From the NCBI GenBank assembly GCA_035378985.1, contig DAOSUR010000001.1, forward strand, positions 62,001-126,000: 64,000 nucleotides of DNA, written 5' to 3'. The stretch is from Anaerohalosphaeraceae bacterium. Lineage in GTDB: Bacteria > Planctomycetota > Phycisphaerae > Sedimentisphaerales > Anaerohalosphaeraceae. The stretch's first letter is position 1, and every line of letters begins with the position of its first letter. Below are positions 16,101 through 26,996 of this stretch, in pieces. Made by a program: the position numbers and the translations under genes. Under the pieces are notes generated by a model. That model worked only from the letters and a program-made list of their open reading frames with translations, was not told the origin of the DNA and ran no database searches.

Positions 16101-17464
16101 TCCGCATTAAAGCCGCCGCAGACCAGCGGGTGAAGCATAATCGCGTTTCCTTCCACCAGCACCGGTTCAAAGGCCTGAATGCCCATCCGGTGCAGCGTCG
16201 GGGCCCGGTTCAGCAAAACCGGATGCTGATGAATCACTTCCTCCAGAATATCCCACACCTGCTCATCCCGCCGCTCAAGCATCCGTTTGGCGCTTTTGAT
16301 GGTATCGGCCAGACCCCGCTCCTTGAGTTTGCGGATGATAAACGGCTGATACAGCTCCAGCGCAATCTTCTTGGGCAGACCGCACTGATACAGCTTCAGG
16401 TGCGGCCCCACCACAATCACCGACCGGGCCGAATAGTCCACTCGCTTGCCCAGCAGGTTCTCGCGGAAGCGCCCCTGCTTGCCCTTGATCATATCCGTCA
16501 GGCTCTTGAGCGGACGGTTGTTGCTGCCCAGCACCGGCCGACGGCACCGCCCGTTGTCCAGCAGCGAATCCACCGCCTGCTGAAGCATCCGCTTCTCGTT
16601 GCGGATAATCACTTCCGGCGCATTCAGGTCAATCAGCTTCTTCAGACGGTTGTTGCGGTTGATAATCCGCCGATACAAATCGTTCAGGTCGCTGGTCGCA
16701 AAATTGCCGCTCTCGAGCATCACCAGAGGCCGCAAATCCGGCGGAATCACCGGAATCACCTCCAGCACCATCCACTCCGGCTTGTTTTCGCTGGCCCGAA
16801 TCGCATTCACCAGCTTCAGACGCTTGGTCAGGTCTTTAATCTTCTGCTTGCTGGTCGTCTCATTGATCGCCGCCCGCAGTTCTTCACTCAACGCCGCCAA
16901 ATCCAGCTTGCTGAGCAGTTCCTTAATCGCCTCCGCCCCCATCGAGGCCTTAAAACAGTTGCCGTATTTGCTGAGGGCATCCCGATATTCATCCTCCGTC
17001 AGCAGCTGCTTGGCCTTCAGCGGGCTCTGCCCCGGGTCCGTAACCACATAGTCCTGGAAGTACACAATCTTTTCAATGTCTGTGGTTTTCATCCCCAGCA
17101 GTGTGCTCAGCCGGCTCGGCATCGCTTTGAAAAACCAGATATGAACCACCGGTGCTGCCAGGTTGATATGCCCCATCCGCTTGCGCCGCACCCGGCTGTG
17201 CGTTACCTTCACCCCGCACCGGTCGCAGATAATCCCCTTAAACTTCGTCCCCTTGTATTTGCCGCAGGCGCACTCCCAGTCCCGTTCCGGACCGAAAATC
17301 CGCTCACAGAACAATCCGTCCTTTTCCGGCCGATAGGTTCGGTAGTTAATGGTCTCGGGCTTGCGGACCTCCCCAAACGACCAGCTCCGAATATCGTTCG
17401 GACTGGCCAGCGAAATCTTCACCGAACCGTAATCATTGATTCGATCGTAAATCGTCTCTGCCAT
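13196..17464 (-). CDS. rpoC: DNA-directed RNA polymerase subunit beta-prime
   Basis: The catalytic largest subunit of RNA polymerase, 1422 residues. Visible landmarks are the N-terminal zinc site (Cys65, Cys67, Cys80, Cys83), the active-site NADFDGDQM motif (residues 453-461, the three metal-binding aspartates intact), the bridge and trigger helices with the second zinc cluster near CESPLGVCAKC, and the C-terminal region with SSGTQDITGGLPRV. Length is close to that of E. coli (1407). It follows rpoB by 64 bases and is not split. Confidence 0.97.
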   Translation of the reverse strand: MAETIYDRINDYGSVKISLASPNDIRSWSFGEVRKPETINYRTYRPEKDGLFCERIFGPERDWECACGKYKGTKFKGIICDRCGVKVTHSRVRRKRMGHINLAAPVVHIWFFKAMPSRLSTLLGMKTTDIEKIVYFQDYVVTDPGQSPLKAKQLLTEDEYRDALSKYGNCFKASMGAEAIKELLSKLDLAALSEELRAAINETTSKQKIKDLTKRLKLVNAIRASENKPEWMVLEVIPVIPPDLRPLVMLESGNFATSDLNDLYRRIINRNNRLKKLIDLNAPEVIIRNEKRMLQQAVDSLLDNGRCRRPVLGSNNRPLKSLTDMIKGKQGRFRENLLGKRVDYSARSVIVVGPHLKLYQCGLPKKIALELYQPFIIRKLKERGLADTIKSAKRMLERRDEQVWDILEEVIHQHPVLLNRAPTLHRMGIQAFEPVLVEGNAIMLHPLVCGGFNADFDGDQMAVHLPLSIEAQVEAHTLIMSTNNIFSPANGSPMLNASQDIVLGNFYITYMADKQKGEGMCFRDPMEAITALNLGVVSPHARVKVRLPESKEVLGERGREKGPVIETTPGRCLFNDILPPELPFYNIVMDKKRLGQVIEDAYKKAGCRATINLLDDIKELGFKQATLSGMSFGLMDLRIPPEKQAIIEATQKKVDRIMKNFNAGVLTEGERYNQIIDAWTHARVQVTNAMMRAMQNDVRDGKPYLNPIWVMRHSGARGSIDQIQQLAGMRTLMAKPSGEIIETPIKSNFREGLNVLEYFSSTHGARKGLADTALKTADSGYLTRKLADVAQNVIIREHDCGTLQGITKSTVYKGETVDVPLKQLIIGRTARDNIRNPITDEMIVRENEVITPEAAEKIEQLGLEAIRVRSPLTCESPLGVCAKCYGWDLSTGQLAEEGLAVGIIAAQSIGEPGTQLTMRTFHTGGIAAVSLIETDQKAPRDGIVKYLDLNAVETEVEGQKVLIALKRSGEMLLVDEKDRELERFKVPYGGTILVQEGQRVKKGERLFAWDPHRVPILAEVAGMVRLVDVIEGETMRLEEERKGQRGKPVIIEHKGDKHPQVIIEDKDGKILDVHYLPAKARVEVEEGQEVKAGALLARLPRSSSGTQDITGGLPRVTEIFEARKPKEPAAMAEISGVVELKTDKRRGKMTIIIRNESGMEKEHHVPRDRHLNFHTGDHVQAGDALTDGPLVPHDILRIKGEEALQRYLLREIQNVYRAQSVNINDKHIEIIIAQMMNKVEIDSVGDSPFLPGEVVDKTEFRRVNAELSKSLRVVEKGDTDLQEGQLVSKEVLEAANEKAAMLGGTPAKGKKPRPATANTLLLGITKASLQSESFISAASFQETTKVLTEAALAGKVDYLLGLKENVILGHLIPAGTAFKRHLDIRIKHLAEPPVPKQLEELREAKEAEAAKDRAVKAALGLE

Positions 17465-17528
17465 AATAGGACCCGCTCCGTTTTATATCCTGTTTTCGTT
17501 TGTTTTCGCACCAAAAAAAGTTCCCCGC

Positions 17529-21284
<3,756 letters not shown>

Positions 21285-21403
21285 TCGACCTTATCTCCCT
21301 TAGGATCTTCTGAACCCGCCTTGGGCTGTCGGTTTTCCCAAACCAAACACCGCCTTCAGTTCATTCGGAGCATTCTCCGCTCCGTGCGCAATAAACCAGC
21401 AGC

Positions 21404-21444
21404 AGGTTCGACCCTCCGGCCCTCGCCGGATTCGTCGAACCTGT
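21404..21444 (-). promoter_or_regulatory. Long hairpin in the rplL-rpoB spacer (attenuator or processing site)
   Basis: A 10-base-pair outer stem (21404-21413 with 21435-21444) encloses a 6-base-pair inner stem TCCGGC/GCCGGA (21416-21421 with 21426-21431). There is no following T-run, so it is not a simple terminator. In E. coli the equivalent spacer contains an attenuator and an RNase III cleavage site that set the ratio of L7/L12 to RpoB; a similar role is inferred. A second small palindrome (GCCGAC-AC-GTCGGC) lies about 45 bases upstream in transcription. Confidence 0.55.
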
Positions 21445-21507
21445 CTGCACTCGTCTGTTCTCGATGAACCGTCGAAAACGTTTCCGCCGACACGTCGGCA
21501 AACTTCC

Positions 21508-21915
21508 TTACTGAATTTCCACAACCGCACCGGCCGCTTCCAGCTGCTTGCGAGCCGCTTCGGCTTCTTCCTTGCTCACATTTTCCTTTACCGGCTTCGG
21601 CACGCCGTCCACCAGATCCTTGGCTTCTTTCAGGCCCAGACCCGTCAGGGCGCGGACTTCCTTGATGACCTGAATCTTCTGGTCGCCGAACGACTTTAAA
21701 ATCACGGTAAAGCTGGTCTTTTCTGCCGGGGCAGCGGCCGCCGCTCCACCGCCTGCCGCCGCAGGGCCGGCCACCATCACCGCACCGCCGGCGGCGGGCT
21801 CGATTCCGTGAACCTCTTTCAGATAATCCGCCAATTCCTTGGCCTGCAGCAGCGTTAAGCCGACAATCTTATCCCCCAGTTCCTTGATCTCCTGGCTGAA
21901 TGTTCTCTCTGACAT
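21508..21915 (-). CDS. rplL: 50S ribosomal protein L7/L12
   Basis: L7/L12 (bL12) is the multi-copy stalk protein that recruits translational GTPases. The 135-residue product has the N-terminal dimerisation helices (IVGLTLLQAKELADYLKEV), an Ala/Gly-rich hinge at about residues 45-68, and the C-terminal domain with EKTSFTVILKSF and VRALTGLGLKEAKDLVDG. The hinge is slightly longer than usual. It follows rplJ after a structured 123-base spacer and precedes rpoB after another. Confidence 0.96.
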   Translation of the reverse strand: MSERTFSQEIKELGDKIVGLTLLQAKELADYLKEVHGIEPAAGGAVMVAGPAAAGGGAAAAAPAEKTSFTVILKSFGDQKIQVIKEVRALTGLGLKEAKDLVDGVPKPVKENVSKEEAEAARKQLEAAGAVVEIQ

Positions 21916-21940
21916 CGTTTCAAACTCCTGTATTTCCAGC

Positions 21941-22002
21941 GGCCACCGGTAGCGGGACTCCGCCGTCCCATTTAACCCGCTGGGCGGGACAACCGGTCGG
22001 CC
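21941..22002 (-). promoter_or_regulatory. Folded spacer between rplJ and rplL
   Basis: GGCC plus ACCGGT at 21941-21950 can pair with ACCGGT plus GGCC at 21992-22002. Inside, AGCGGG (21951-21956) can pair with CCCGCT (21976-21981), or GGGAC/GTCCC (21954-21969) can form an alternative small hairpin. The structure lies upstream of the rplL start. It may tune the L12:L10 ratio, since L12 is needed in about fourfold excess; that role is inferred. Confidence 0.4.
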
Positions 22003-22038
22003 AAACCTTCATTGATTTCATGCGTTCAGAAACGGCTT

Positions 22039-22566
22039 TTACGCCGCCTTTTCCTTTTTCTCGATCAGGCTCTTGATGCAGCCGGCAATCACGCCGCCCG
22101 GTCCCAGCATGGCGCCGACCGTCCGGCCCGCCGGTCCAAGAATGCTCTGAACCACCCGGCCCTGAAGCTCCCGACGATTGGGCATCTTGGCCAGTTCCGA
22201 AACGCCCGAAGCATCCAGCACACGGCCGTCCACAAAGGCACCCTTAAACTTCAGGACCTCCAGCTTCTTGGTCCACTCCACCAGCTCCTTGGCTACATCC
22301 ACAACGCTGTCGCCGCCCCAGGCCAGCGTGCAGGGCCCTTCCTGAAACAGCTGCGCACCGGCCGCACGGCCCAGCGACTCCAGCGCCCGCCGCATCAGCG
22401 AATTTTTCACCACCATCAGATGGATGCCCTTCTCCAGCAGCGCTCCCCGAAGGCGGTTGTTGTCAATCCCGTTCAGTCCGATGGTCTGAAGCACCACAAA
22501 ATCCGGCGCTTCGGACAATCGCCGTTCATACTCTTTCTGAATTAATCCCTTTACATAGTAGGTCAT
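22039..22566 (-). CDS. rplJ: 50S ribosomal protein L10
   Basis: L10 (uL10) is the stalk base that carries L12 dimers. The 175-residue product begins MTYYVKGLIQKEYERRL and contains the rRNA-binding globular domain with VVKNSLMRRALE (about residues 53-64) and a C-terminal helix for L12 ending IKSLIEKKEKAA. N-terminal sequence similarity is moderate, but position between rplA and rplL makes the call firm. ATG start at 22566; gap to rplA is 47 bases. Confidence 0.93.
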   Translation of the reverse strand: MTYYVKGLIQKEYERRLSEAPDFVVLQTIGLNGIDNNRLRGALLEKGIHLMVVKNSLMRRALESLGRAAGAQLFQEGPCTLAWGGDSVVDVAKELVEWTKKLEVLKFKGAFVDGRVLDASGVSELAKMPNRRELQGRVVQSILGPAGRTVGAMLGPGGVIAGCIKSLIEKKEKAA

Positions 22567-22613
22567 AATCGCTCCTCAGCATCAAACCGGCCCTCGGCCG
22601 GATGGATTCCCTT

Positions 22614-23294
22614 TTACTCAACCGCCAGCTGCACACTCGGACTCATCGTGGCGCTCAGGCAGACTTTCTTAATATAAGTGCCCTTCATCGAGGTCGGACG
22701 AAGCCGCTTGATATGGTTGATAAACGCATCGATGTTCTCGGCCAGCTTCGCTTCGTCAAAACTGAGCTTGCCGACGACCGCGTGCACATTTCCGCCCGCG
22801 TCGTTGCGAAACTCCACCTTGCCGGCCGTAAATTCCTTCACGGCCTGCACCACATCCGGTGTGACGGTCCCGTTCTTGGGCGAGGGCATCTTGCCCTGCG
22901 GTCCCAGCACCCGGCCAAGCTTGCCGACCTTGCCCATCACCTTCGGCGAGGCAATCGCCACGTCAAAATCCGTCCAGCCGTCCATCACCTTGGCGATCAG
23001 CTCATCCGCTCCGGCCTCCACAGCACCGGCCGCCTTAGCCGCCGCTGCATCCGACTCTTCACAGAACGCAATCACCCGGCGGGCCTTGCCGATGCCGTGC
23101 GGAAGACTCACCGCCCCGCGTACCGCCTGCTCGGCCTGCTTCGTATCAATCCCCAGGTGCATTGCAATTTCGACCGACTGGTCAAACTTGGTCGAGGCGA
23201 AACTCTTGAGCTTCTTGACCGCCTCCGCCAGCGGCAGCGGTGTCTGAACCGCCTTTTTGGCTTCGTTTTGATACCGTTTGCTTCGTTTTCTCAT
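22614..23294 (-). CDS. rplA: 50S ribosomal protein L1
   Basis: L1 (uL1) forms the mobile stalk at the E site and in many bacteria represses its own operon. The 226-residue product begins MRKRSKRYQNEAKKA. It has VEIAMHLGIDTKQAEQAVRG, the L1 signature region near ASPKVMGKVGKLGRVLGP, and GKVEFRNDAGGNVHAVVGK. A longer frame extends 13 codons upstream, but ATG 23294 has GAGGA at ideal spacing. No L1 rRNA mimic was identified in the rplK-rplA spacer. Confidence 0.95.
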   Translation of the reverse strand: MRKRSKRYQNEAKKAVQTPLPLAEAVKKLKSFASTKFDQSVEIAMHLGIDTKQAEQAVRGAVSLPHGIGKARRVIAFCEESDAAAAKAAGAVEAGADELIAKVMDGWTDFDVAIASPKVMGKVGKLGRVLGPQGKMPSPKNGTVTPDVVQAVKEFTAGKVEFRNDAGGNVHAVVGKLSFDEAKLAENIDAFINHIKRLRPTSMKGTYIKKVCLSATMSPSVQLAVE

Positions 23295-23394
23295 AGTTTT
23301 CCTCGCGAAAAAAAGGTTCGCTCCCACTGTCAAGCCGTGGTCCGCTTTTCAGTTATTCCGTATGTTTCGGGACAACCTCTGATGCCGCGCCCGC

Positions 23395-23820
23395 TCAGTC
23401 CACCACTTCCACACCCATACTGCGGGCTGTTCCCTCAATAATCTTCTCGGCCTTCTCCAGCGAGTAGGCATTCAGGTCTTTCATCTTGGTCTGGGCAATC
23501 TTGCGAATCTGCGCCCGCGTGACCTTGCCGACCTTTTCCTTGTTCGGAACGCCGCTGCCCTTGGCCAGTCCGGCCTCCTGTTTGAGAAGCACAGCCGCCG
23601 GCGGACTCTTGATGATAAACTCAAAACTCCGGTCCGTATAAACTGTTATCTCCACCGGAACGATTGTCCCGTTAAACTCCCGTGTCCGCTCGTTAAACTG
23701 AGAAACAAACTGACCGATATTCACGCCATGCTGACCGAGGGCCGGACCGATTGGAGGGGCCGGTGTGGCCTGTCCGCCCGGCGCCTGCAGCTTAATAACC
23801 GTTTTTACTTCTTTCGCCAT
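23395..23820 (-). CDS. rplK: 50S ribosomal protein L11
   Basis: L11 (uL11) forms the GTPase-associated centre with 23S rRNA helices 43/44 and is the thiostrepton-binding partner. The 141-residue product has the proline-rich hinge region ATPAPPIGPALGQHGVNI (about residues 18-35), FEFIIKSPPAAVLLK, and the C-terminal RNA-binding domain ending AGTARSMGVEVVD-like. Length and residues are standard. It lies 77 bases after nusG and 100 bases before rplA. Confidence 0.96.
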   Translation of the reverse strand: MAKEVKTVIKLQAPGGQATPAPPIGPALGQHGVNIGQFVSQFNERTREFNGTIVPVEITVYTDRSFEFIIKSPPAAVLLKQEAGLAKGSGVPNKEKVGKVTRAQIRKIAQTKMKDLNAYSLEKAEKIIEGTARSMGVEVVD

Positions 23821-23897
23821 AAATGCTTCCTGTTCTTCTCACTTTCCGGTTGTTCCCCCCTGTCCTGCCTTGAGGGGAAACACTCTCTTTGCTTTGT

Positions 23898-24437
23898 TCA
23901 GACCTTTTCAATCTGCCAGTATTCAATATCCAGCGGGGTGCTGCGGCCGAATATCGTCACAATCACCCGCACAATCCCCCGCTCGGTATCAATCGAATCC
24001 ACCGTGCCTTCAAAGTTCTCAAACGCTCCTTCTCGAATCTTCACTACATCCCCTTTGGAGAATTCCACCTTGATATTCGGAACATCTTCGGGCTTGTCCG
24101 CTTCCTTGAGCATCTTGGCCACATCCGTGTCCCGCATCGGCGTCGGAACGCCTTCCGTCCCGATAAAATCCCCCACGCCCATCGTCTCTTTAATCACATA
24201 CCACACATCATCCGGAATCCGCCCGTCTTCCTTGGGCTCCAGCTCCATAAACACATAGCCCGGATACAGCTTGCGCTTCTGCACACGCTGCTTGCCGCCC
24301 CGGATTCGCTTAATCTGTTCGGTCGGAACCAGAATCCGGCCCACAGAGCGAACCCCTTCTATCTTCAGCTTCCGCTCCAGTGCATCGCGGACCTGTTCTT
24401 CTTTATTCGAAGCAACTCGCAATACAAACCACTGCAT
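23898..24437 (-). CDS. nusG: Transcription termination/antitermination factor NusG
   Basis: NusG binds the RNA polymerase clamp to suppress pausing and links transcription to Rho or to the ribosome via S10. The 179-residue product has the NGN domain (MQWFVLRVASNKEEQV start, LYPGYVFMELEP at about residues 57-68) and the C-terminal KOW domain (FSKGDVVKIREGAFENFEG). There is no large insertion of the kind seen in some phyla. It follows secE by 26 bases, the usual pairing. Confidence 0.96.
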   Translation of the reverse strand: MQWFVLRVASNKEEQVRDALERKLKIEGVRSVGRILVPTEQIKRIRGGKQRVQKRKLYPGYVFMELEPKEDGRIPDDVWYVIKETMGVGDFIGTEGVPTPMRDTDVAKMLKEADKPEDVPNIKVEFSKGDVVKIREGAFENFEGTVDSIDTERGIVRVIVTIFGRSTPLDIEYWQIEKV

Positions 24438-24463
24438 CCATGGACCCTTTCCGGCTTGCCCGG

Positions 24464-24850
24464 TTAAAACAATCCAATCAAGCCGCCGAATATCCAGTTA
24501 AAAAACAAATCCACAACCGCCAGACCAATGGACATCAAAATCACCACCGTAATCACCACCATTGTGGAGACCGCAATTTCGTGGCGGGTGGACCAGCTGA
24601 CCTTTTTAATCTCCCCTTCGGCCGCAATCAGAAAATCCGACACCGCCGGTTTGTTGATCACCCAGAACGTCAGCCAGCTCAGGACCACACAAACCGCCGC
24701 AGGCACCAGCGTCTGAACCAGAATCGACTGATTCGCCAGATGCTGATACAGCACCGCACATCCGATTAGAATCAGAACAAAAACCCCGATGCCGGTCCCC
24801 AGCCGCGTATACGTCGCCTGCCCGCGCTTGTAAATTCGATTGATGCTCAT
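24464..24850 (-). CDS. secE: Preprotein translocase subunit SecE
   Basis: SecE clamps the two halves of SecY. At 128 residues it is the long three-helix form, as in E. coli, with helices at about residues 19-36, 45-65 and 93-120. The conserved cytoplasmic amphipathic segment EIKKVSWSTRHE lies at about residues 80-91. The long form is less common outside proteobacteria, where a single-helix 60-70 residue SecE is usual. It sits between tRNA-Trp and nusG. Confidence 0.93.
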   Translation of the reverse strand: MSINRIYKRGQATYTRLGTGIGVFVLILIGCAVLYQHLANQSILVQTLVPAAVCVVLSWLTFWVINKPAVSDFLIAAEGEIKKVSWSTRHEIAVSTMVVITVVILMSIGLAVVDLFFNWIFGGLIGLF

Positions 24851-24913
24851 TGTTTTTCCTTTTTCGGCCTTCTATCCGTCTCCCTTCGGCCTTCGCCGAA
24901 TGACAAAATCCTA

Positions 24914-24986
<73 letters not shown>

Positions 24987-25006
24987 TTCTCGAATCGCCC
25001 GTTCGC

Positions 25007-25174
25007 CTATTTGCGGCGAAGCTTATGCAGCGTGTGCTTCCGCTCCCGCTTGCAGAACTTCATCAGTTCGAGCTTCGGAGTCCCGCCCTGCACGTTGATT
25101 TCCGTTCGATAATTGCGGTCTCCGCACTCCTTGCATTCCAGCCAAACATATTCTCGTTTAATCGCCTTTGCCAT
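25007..25174 (-). CDS. rpmG: 50S ribosomal protein L33
   Basis: L33 (bL33) is a small protein near the E site. The 55-residue product starts MAKAIKREYVWLECKECGDR at 25174 and ends MKFCKRERKHTLHKLRRK. Zinc-type L33 has two CxxC pairs; here the first (CKEC) is intact but the second reads CKRE, so only three of four cysteines remain, implying weakened or absent zinc binding. A frame continuing upstream to 25261 lacks family similarity and was not used. Confidence 0.93.
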   Translation of the reverse strand: MAKAIKREYVWLECKECGDRNYRTEINVQGGTPKLELMKFCKRERKHTLHKLRRK

Positions 25175-25284
25175 AAAAACCTCGACACCCTCTGATTCTG
25201 CACGGCCTGCAAATCCGGGGCAAAAAAGGGAAAGAAGGTGCCGCATATAACTCGGCGGCACCCCCTGAATTCTTCTGTATCCTG

Positions 25285-26511
25285 CTACGCCAGAATCTTG
25301 GTCACCACACCGGCGCCGACAGTCCGGCCGCCTTCACGAATCGCAAAACGAAGCCCTTCTTCCATCGCAATCGGAGAGATAATCTCCACACTCATTTCGA
25401 TGTTGTCGCCGGGCATGCACATCTCGACCGGCTTGCCTTCACGGCTCTTGATTTCCTTAATCGTTCCGGTCACGTCCGTCGTCCGGAAGAAGAACTGCGG
25501 ACGATAGCCGGCAAAGAACGGCGTATGACGGCCGCCTTCCTCTTTCGTCAGCACGTACACTTCCGCGTTAAACTGCGTGTGCGGCGTAATCGTTCCCGGC
25601 TTGGCCAGAACCTGTCCGCGCTCCAGCTCCTTCTTTTCAACGCCCCGCAGCAGCAGACCGACGTTATCACCCGCCTGCCCTTCATCCAGCGTCTTGTTGA
25701 ACATTTCCACACCCGTGACCGTCGTCTTGCGGGTTTCTTTGGCCAGACCGACGATTTCCACTTCATCACCGACCCGCACAACACCGCGCTCAATACGGCC
25801 GGTGCCGACGGTGCCGCGCCCCTTAATGCTGAACACATCTTCCACCGGCATCAGGAACGGCTTGTCGATTTCACGCTGCGGAATCGGAATATATTCATCC
25901 ATCACCTTCAGAAGCTCAAGAATCGGCTTGCAGGCAGGATCATCCAGAGACTGAGCCCGCATCGCCTGGTTGGCCACACCCCGAATAATCGGCGTGTCAT
26001 CACCCGGGAAGTTGTATTTGTTCAGAAGCTCGCGAAGCTCCATCTCCACCAAATCCAGCAGTTCCGGGTCATCCACCAAATCCACCTTGTTCAGGAAGAC
26101 CACAATTCTCGGCACGTTTACCTGACGGGCCAGAAGAATATGCTCACGGGTCTGCGGCATCGGGCCGTCGCTGGCCGAAACCACCAGAATCGCCCCGTCC
26201 ATCTGAGCAGCCCCCGTAATCATGTTCTTCACATAGTCCGCATGTCCCGGGCAGTCCACGTGGGCATAGTGGCGAGTTTCCGTTTCATATTCCACGTGAG
26301 CCGTAGCAATCGTCAGAATCTTCGTCTCGTCACGGCGGCCCTGCGATTCAGACGCCTTGGCAATATCATCATACGACTTAAACTTTGACCAGCCGCACAA
26401 TTCGCAGACACGCGTAATCGCCGCTGTCAAGGTCGTCTTGCCGTGGTCTACATGTCCAATCGTTCCCACATTAATATGCGGTTTCTTTCGTTCAAATACT
26501 GCCTTCGCCAT
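25285..26511 (-). CDS. tuf: Elongation factor Tu
   Basis: EF-Tu delivers aminoacyl-tRNA to the ribosome. The 408-residue protein has GHVDHGKTT (residues 19-27), DCPGH (86-90), the NKVD base-recognition motif and both beta-barrel domains. Switch I is unusual: where most EF-Tu proteins read RGITI, this reads KILTI (residues 64-68), preceded by an insertion of about five residues (ASESQGRRDET). The Mg-coordinating threonine is kept. From memory this altered switch is typical of planctomycetes. It is the only tuf in the window and lies ahead of rpmG, not between fusA and rpsJ. Confidence 0.97.
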   Translation of the reverse strand: MAKAVFERKKPHINVGTIGHVDHGKTTLTAAITRVCELCGWSKFKSYDDIAKASESQGRRDETKILTIATAHVEYETETRHYAHVDCPGHADYVKNMITGAAQMDGAILVVSASDGPMPQTREHILLARQVNVPRIVVFLNKVDLVDDPELLDLVEMELRELLNKYNFPGDDTPIIRGVANQAMRAQSLDDPACKPILELLKVMDEYIPIPQREIDKPFLMPVEDVFSIKGRGTVGTGRIERGVVRVGDEVEIVGLAKETRKTTVTGVEMFNKTLDEGQAGDNVGLLLRGVEKKELERGQVLAKPGTITPHTQFNAEVYVLTKEEGGRHTPFFAGYRPQFFFRTTDVTGTIKEIKSREGKPVEMCMPGDNIEMSVEIISPIAMEEGLRFAIREGGRTVGAGVVTKILA

Positions 26512-26687
26512 GTCTTGAGTCTCCTGTTTCTGAAGTCCTTTTTCCTGCTCAGGGAAGGATTCTTGAATCTCCCATTTTATTAATCACATTGACGTTTTAT
26601 CATCTCCGGCCCGCAAGGACCAGCCCGACGCCGCCTCTGATGCAAACAACGCAGCATAAGGCCCCTTCGGCCAATGCCTGATTTTCC

Positions 26688-26760
<73 letters not shown>

Positions 26761-26891
26761 AAACCGGTTCCCTTCCAGCCCTTACCGAACTCGGTACAAA
26801 AAATAATCCTCTTGTTCCGGCCTGAAAAACCAATGACCAGACAAGAATCTTTAGACAATCTCTCTGTGTTAATGGTTTTTGTAAAAGGGAG

Positions 26892-26920
26892 AGTATATAC
26901 AGAGCCAAATAGAAGTGCAA
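26892..26920 (-). promoter_or_regulatory. Promoter for the tRNA-Thr-tuf-rpmG-secE-nusG block
   Basis: On the minus strand, TTGCAC (26915-26920), a 17-base spacer and TATACT (26892-26897) form a near-consensus sigma-70-type promoter. Transcription should start near 26885, about 125 bases before tRNA-Thr. The A/T-rich stretch just upstream (26921-26960) could serve as an UP element, as expected for a strong stable-RNA promoter. Confidence 0.75.
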
Positions 26921-26996
26921 ATACAAAAAACTAATTTTTTTTAAGATTTTTTCGCTTTTTTTCAAAATACAAGACAAGGCATATCTTTTTTCGCCT

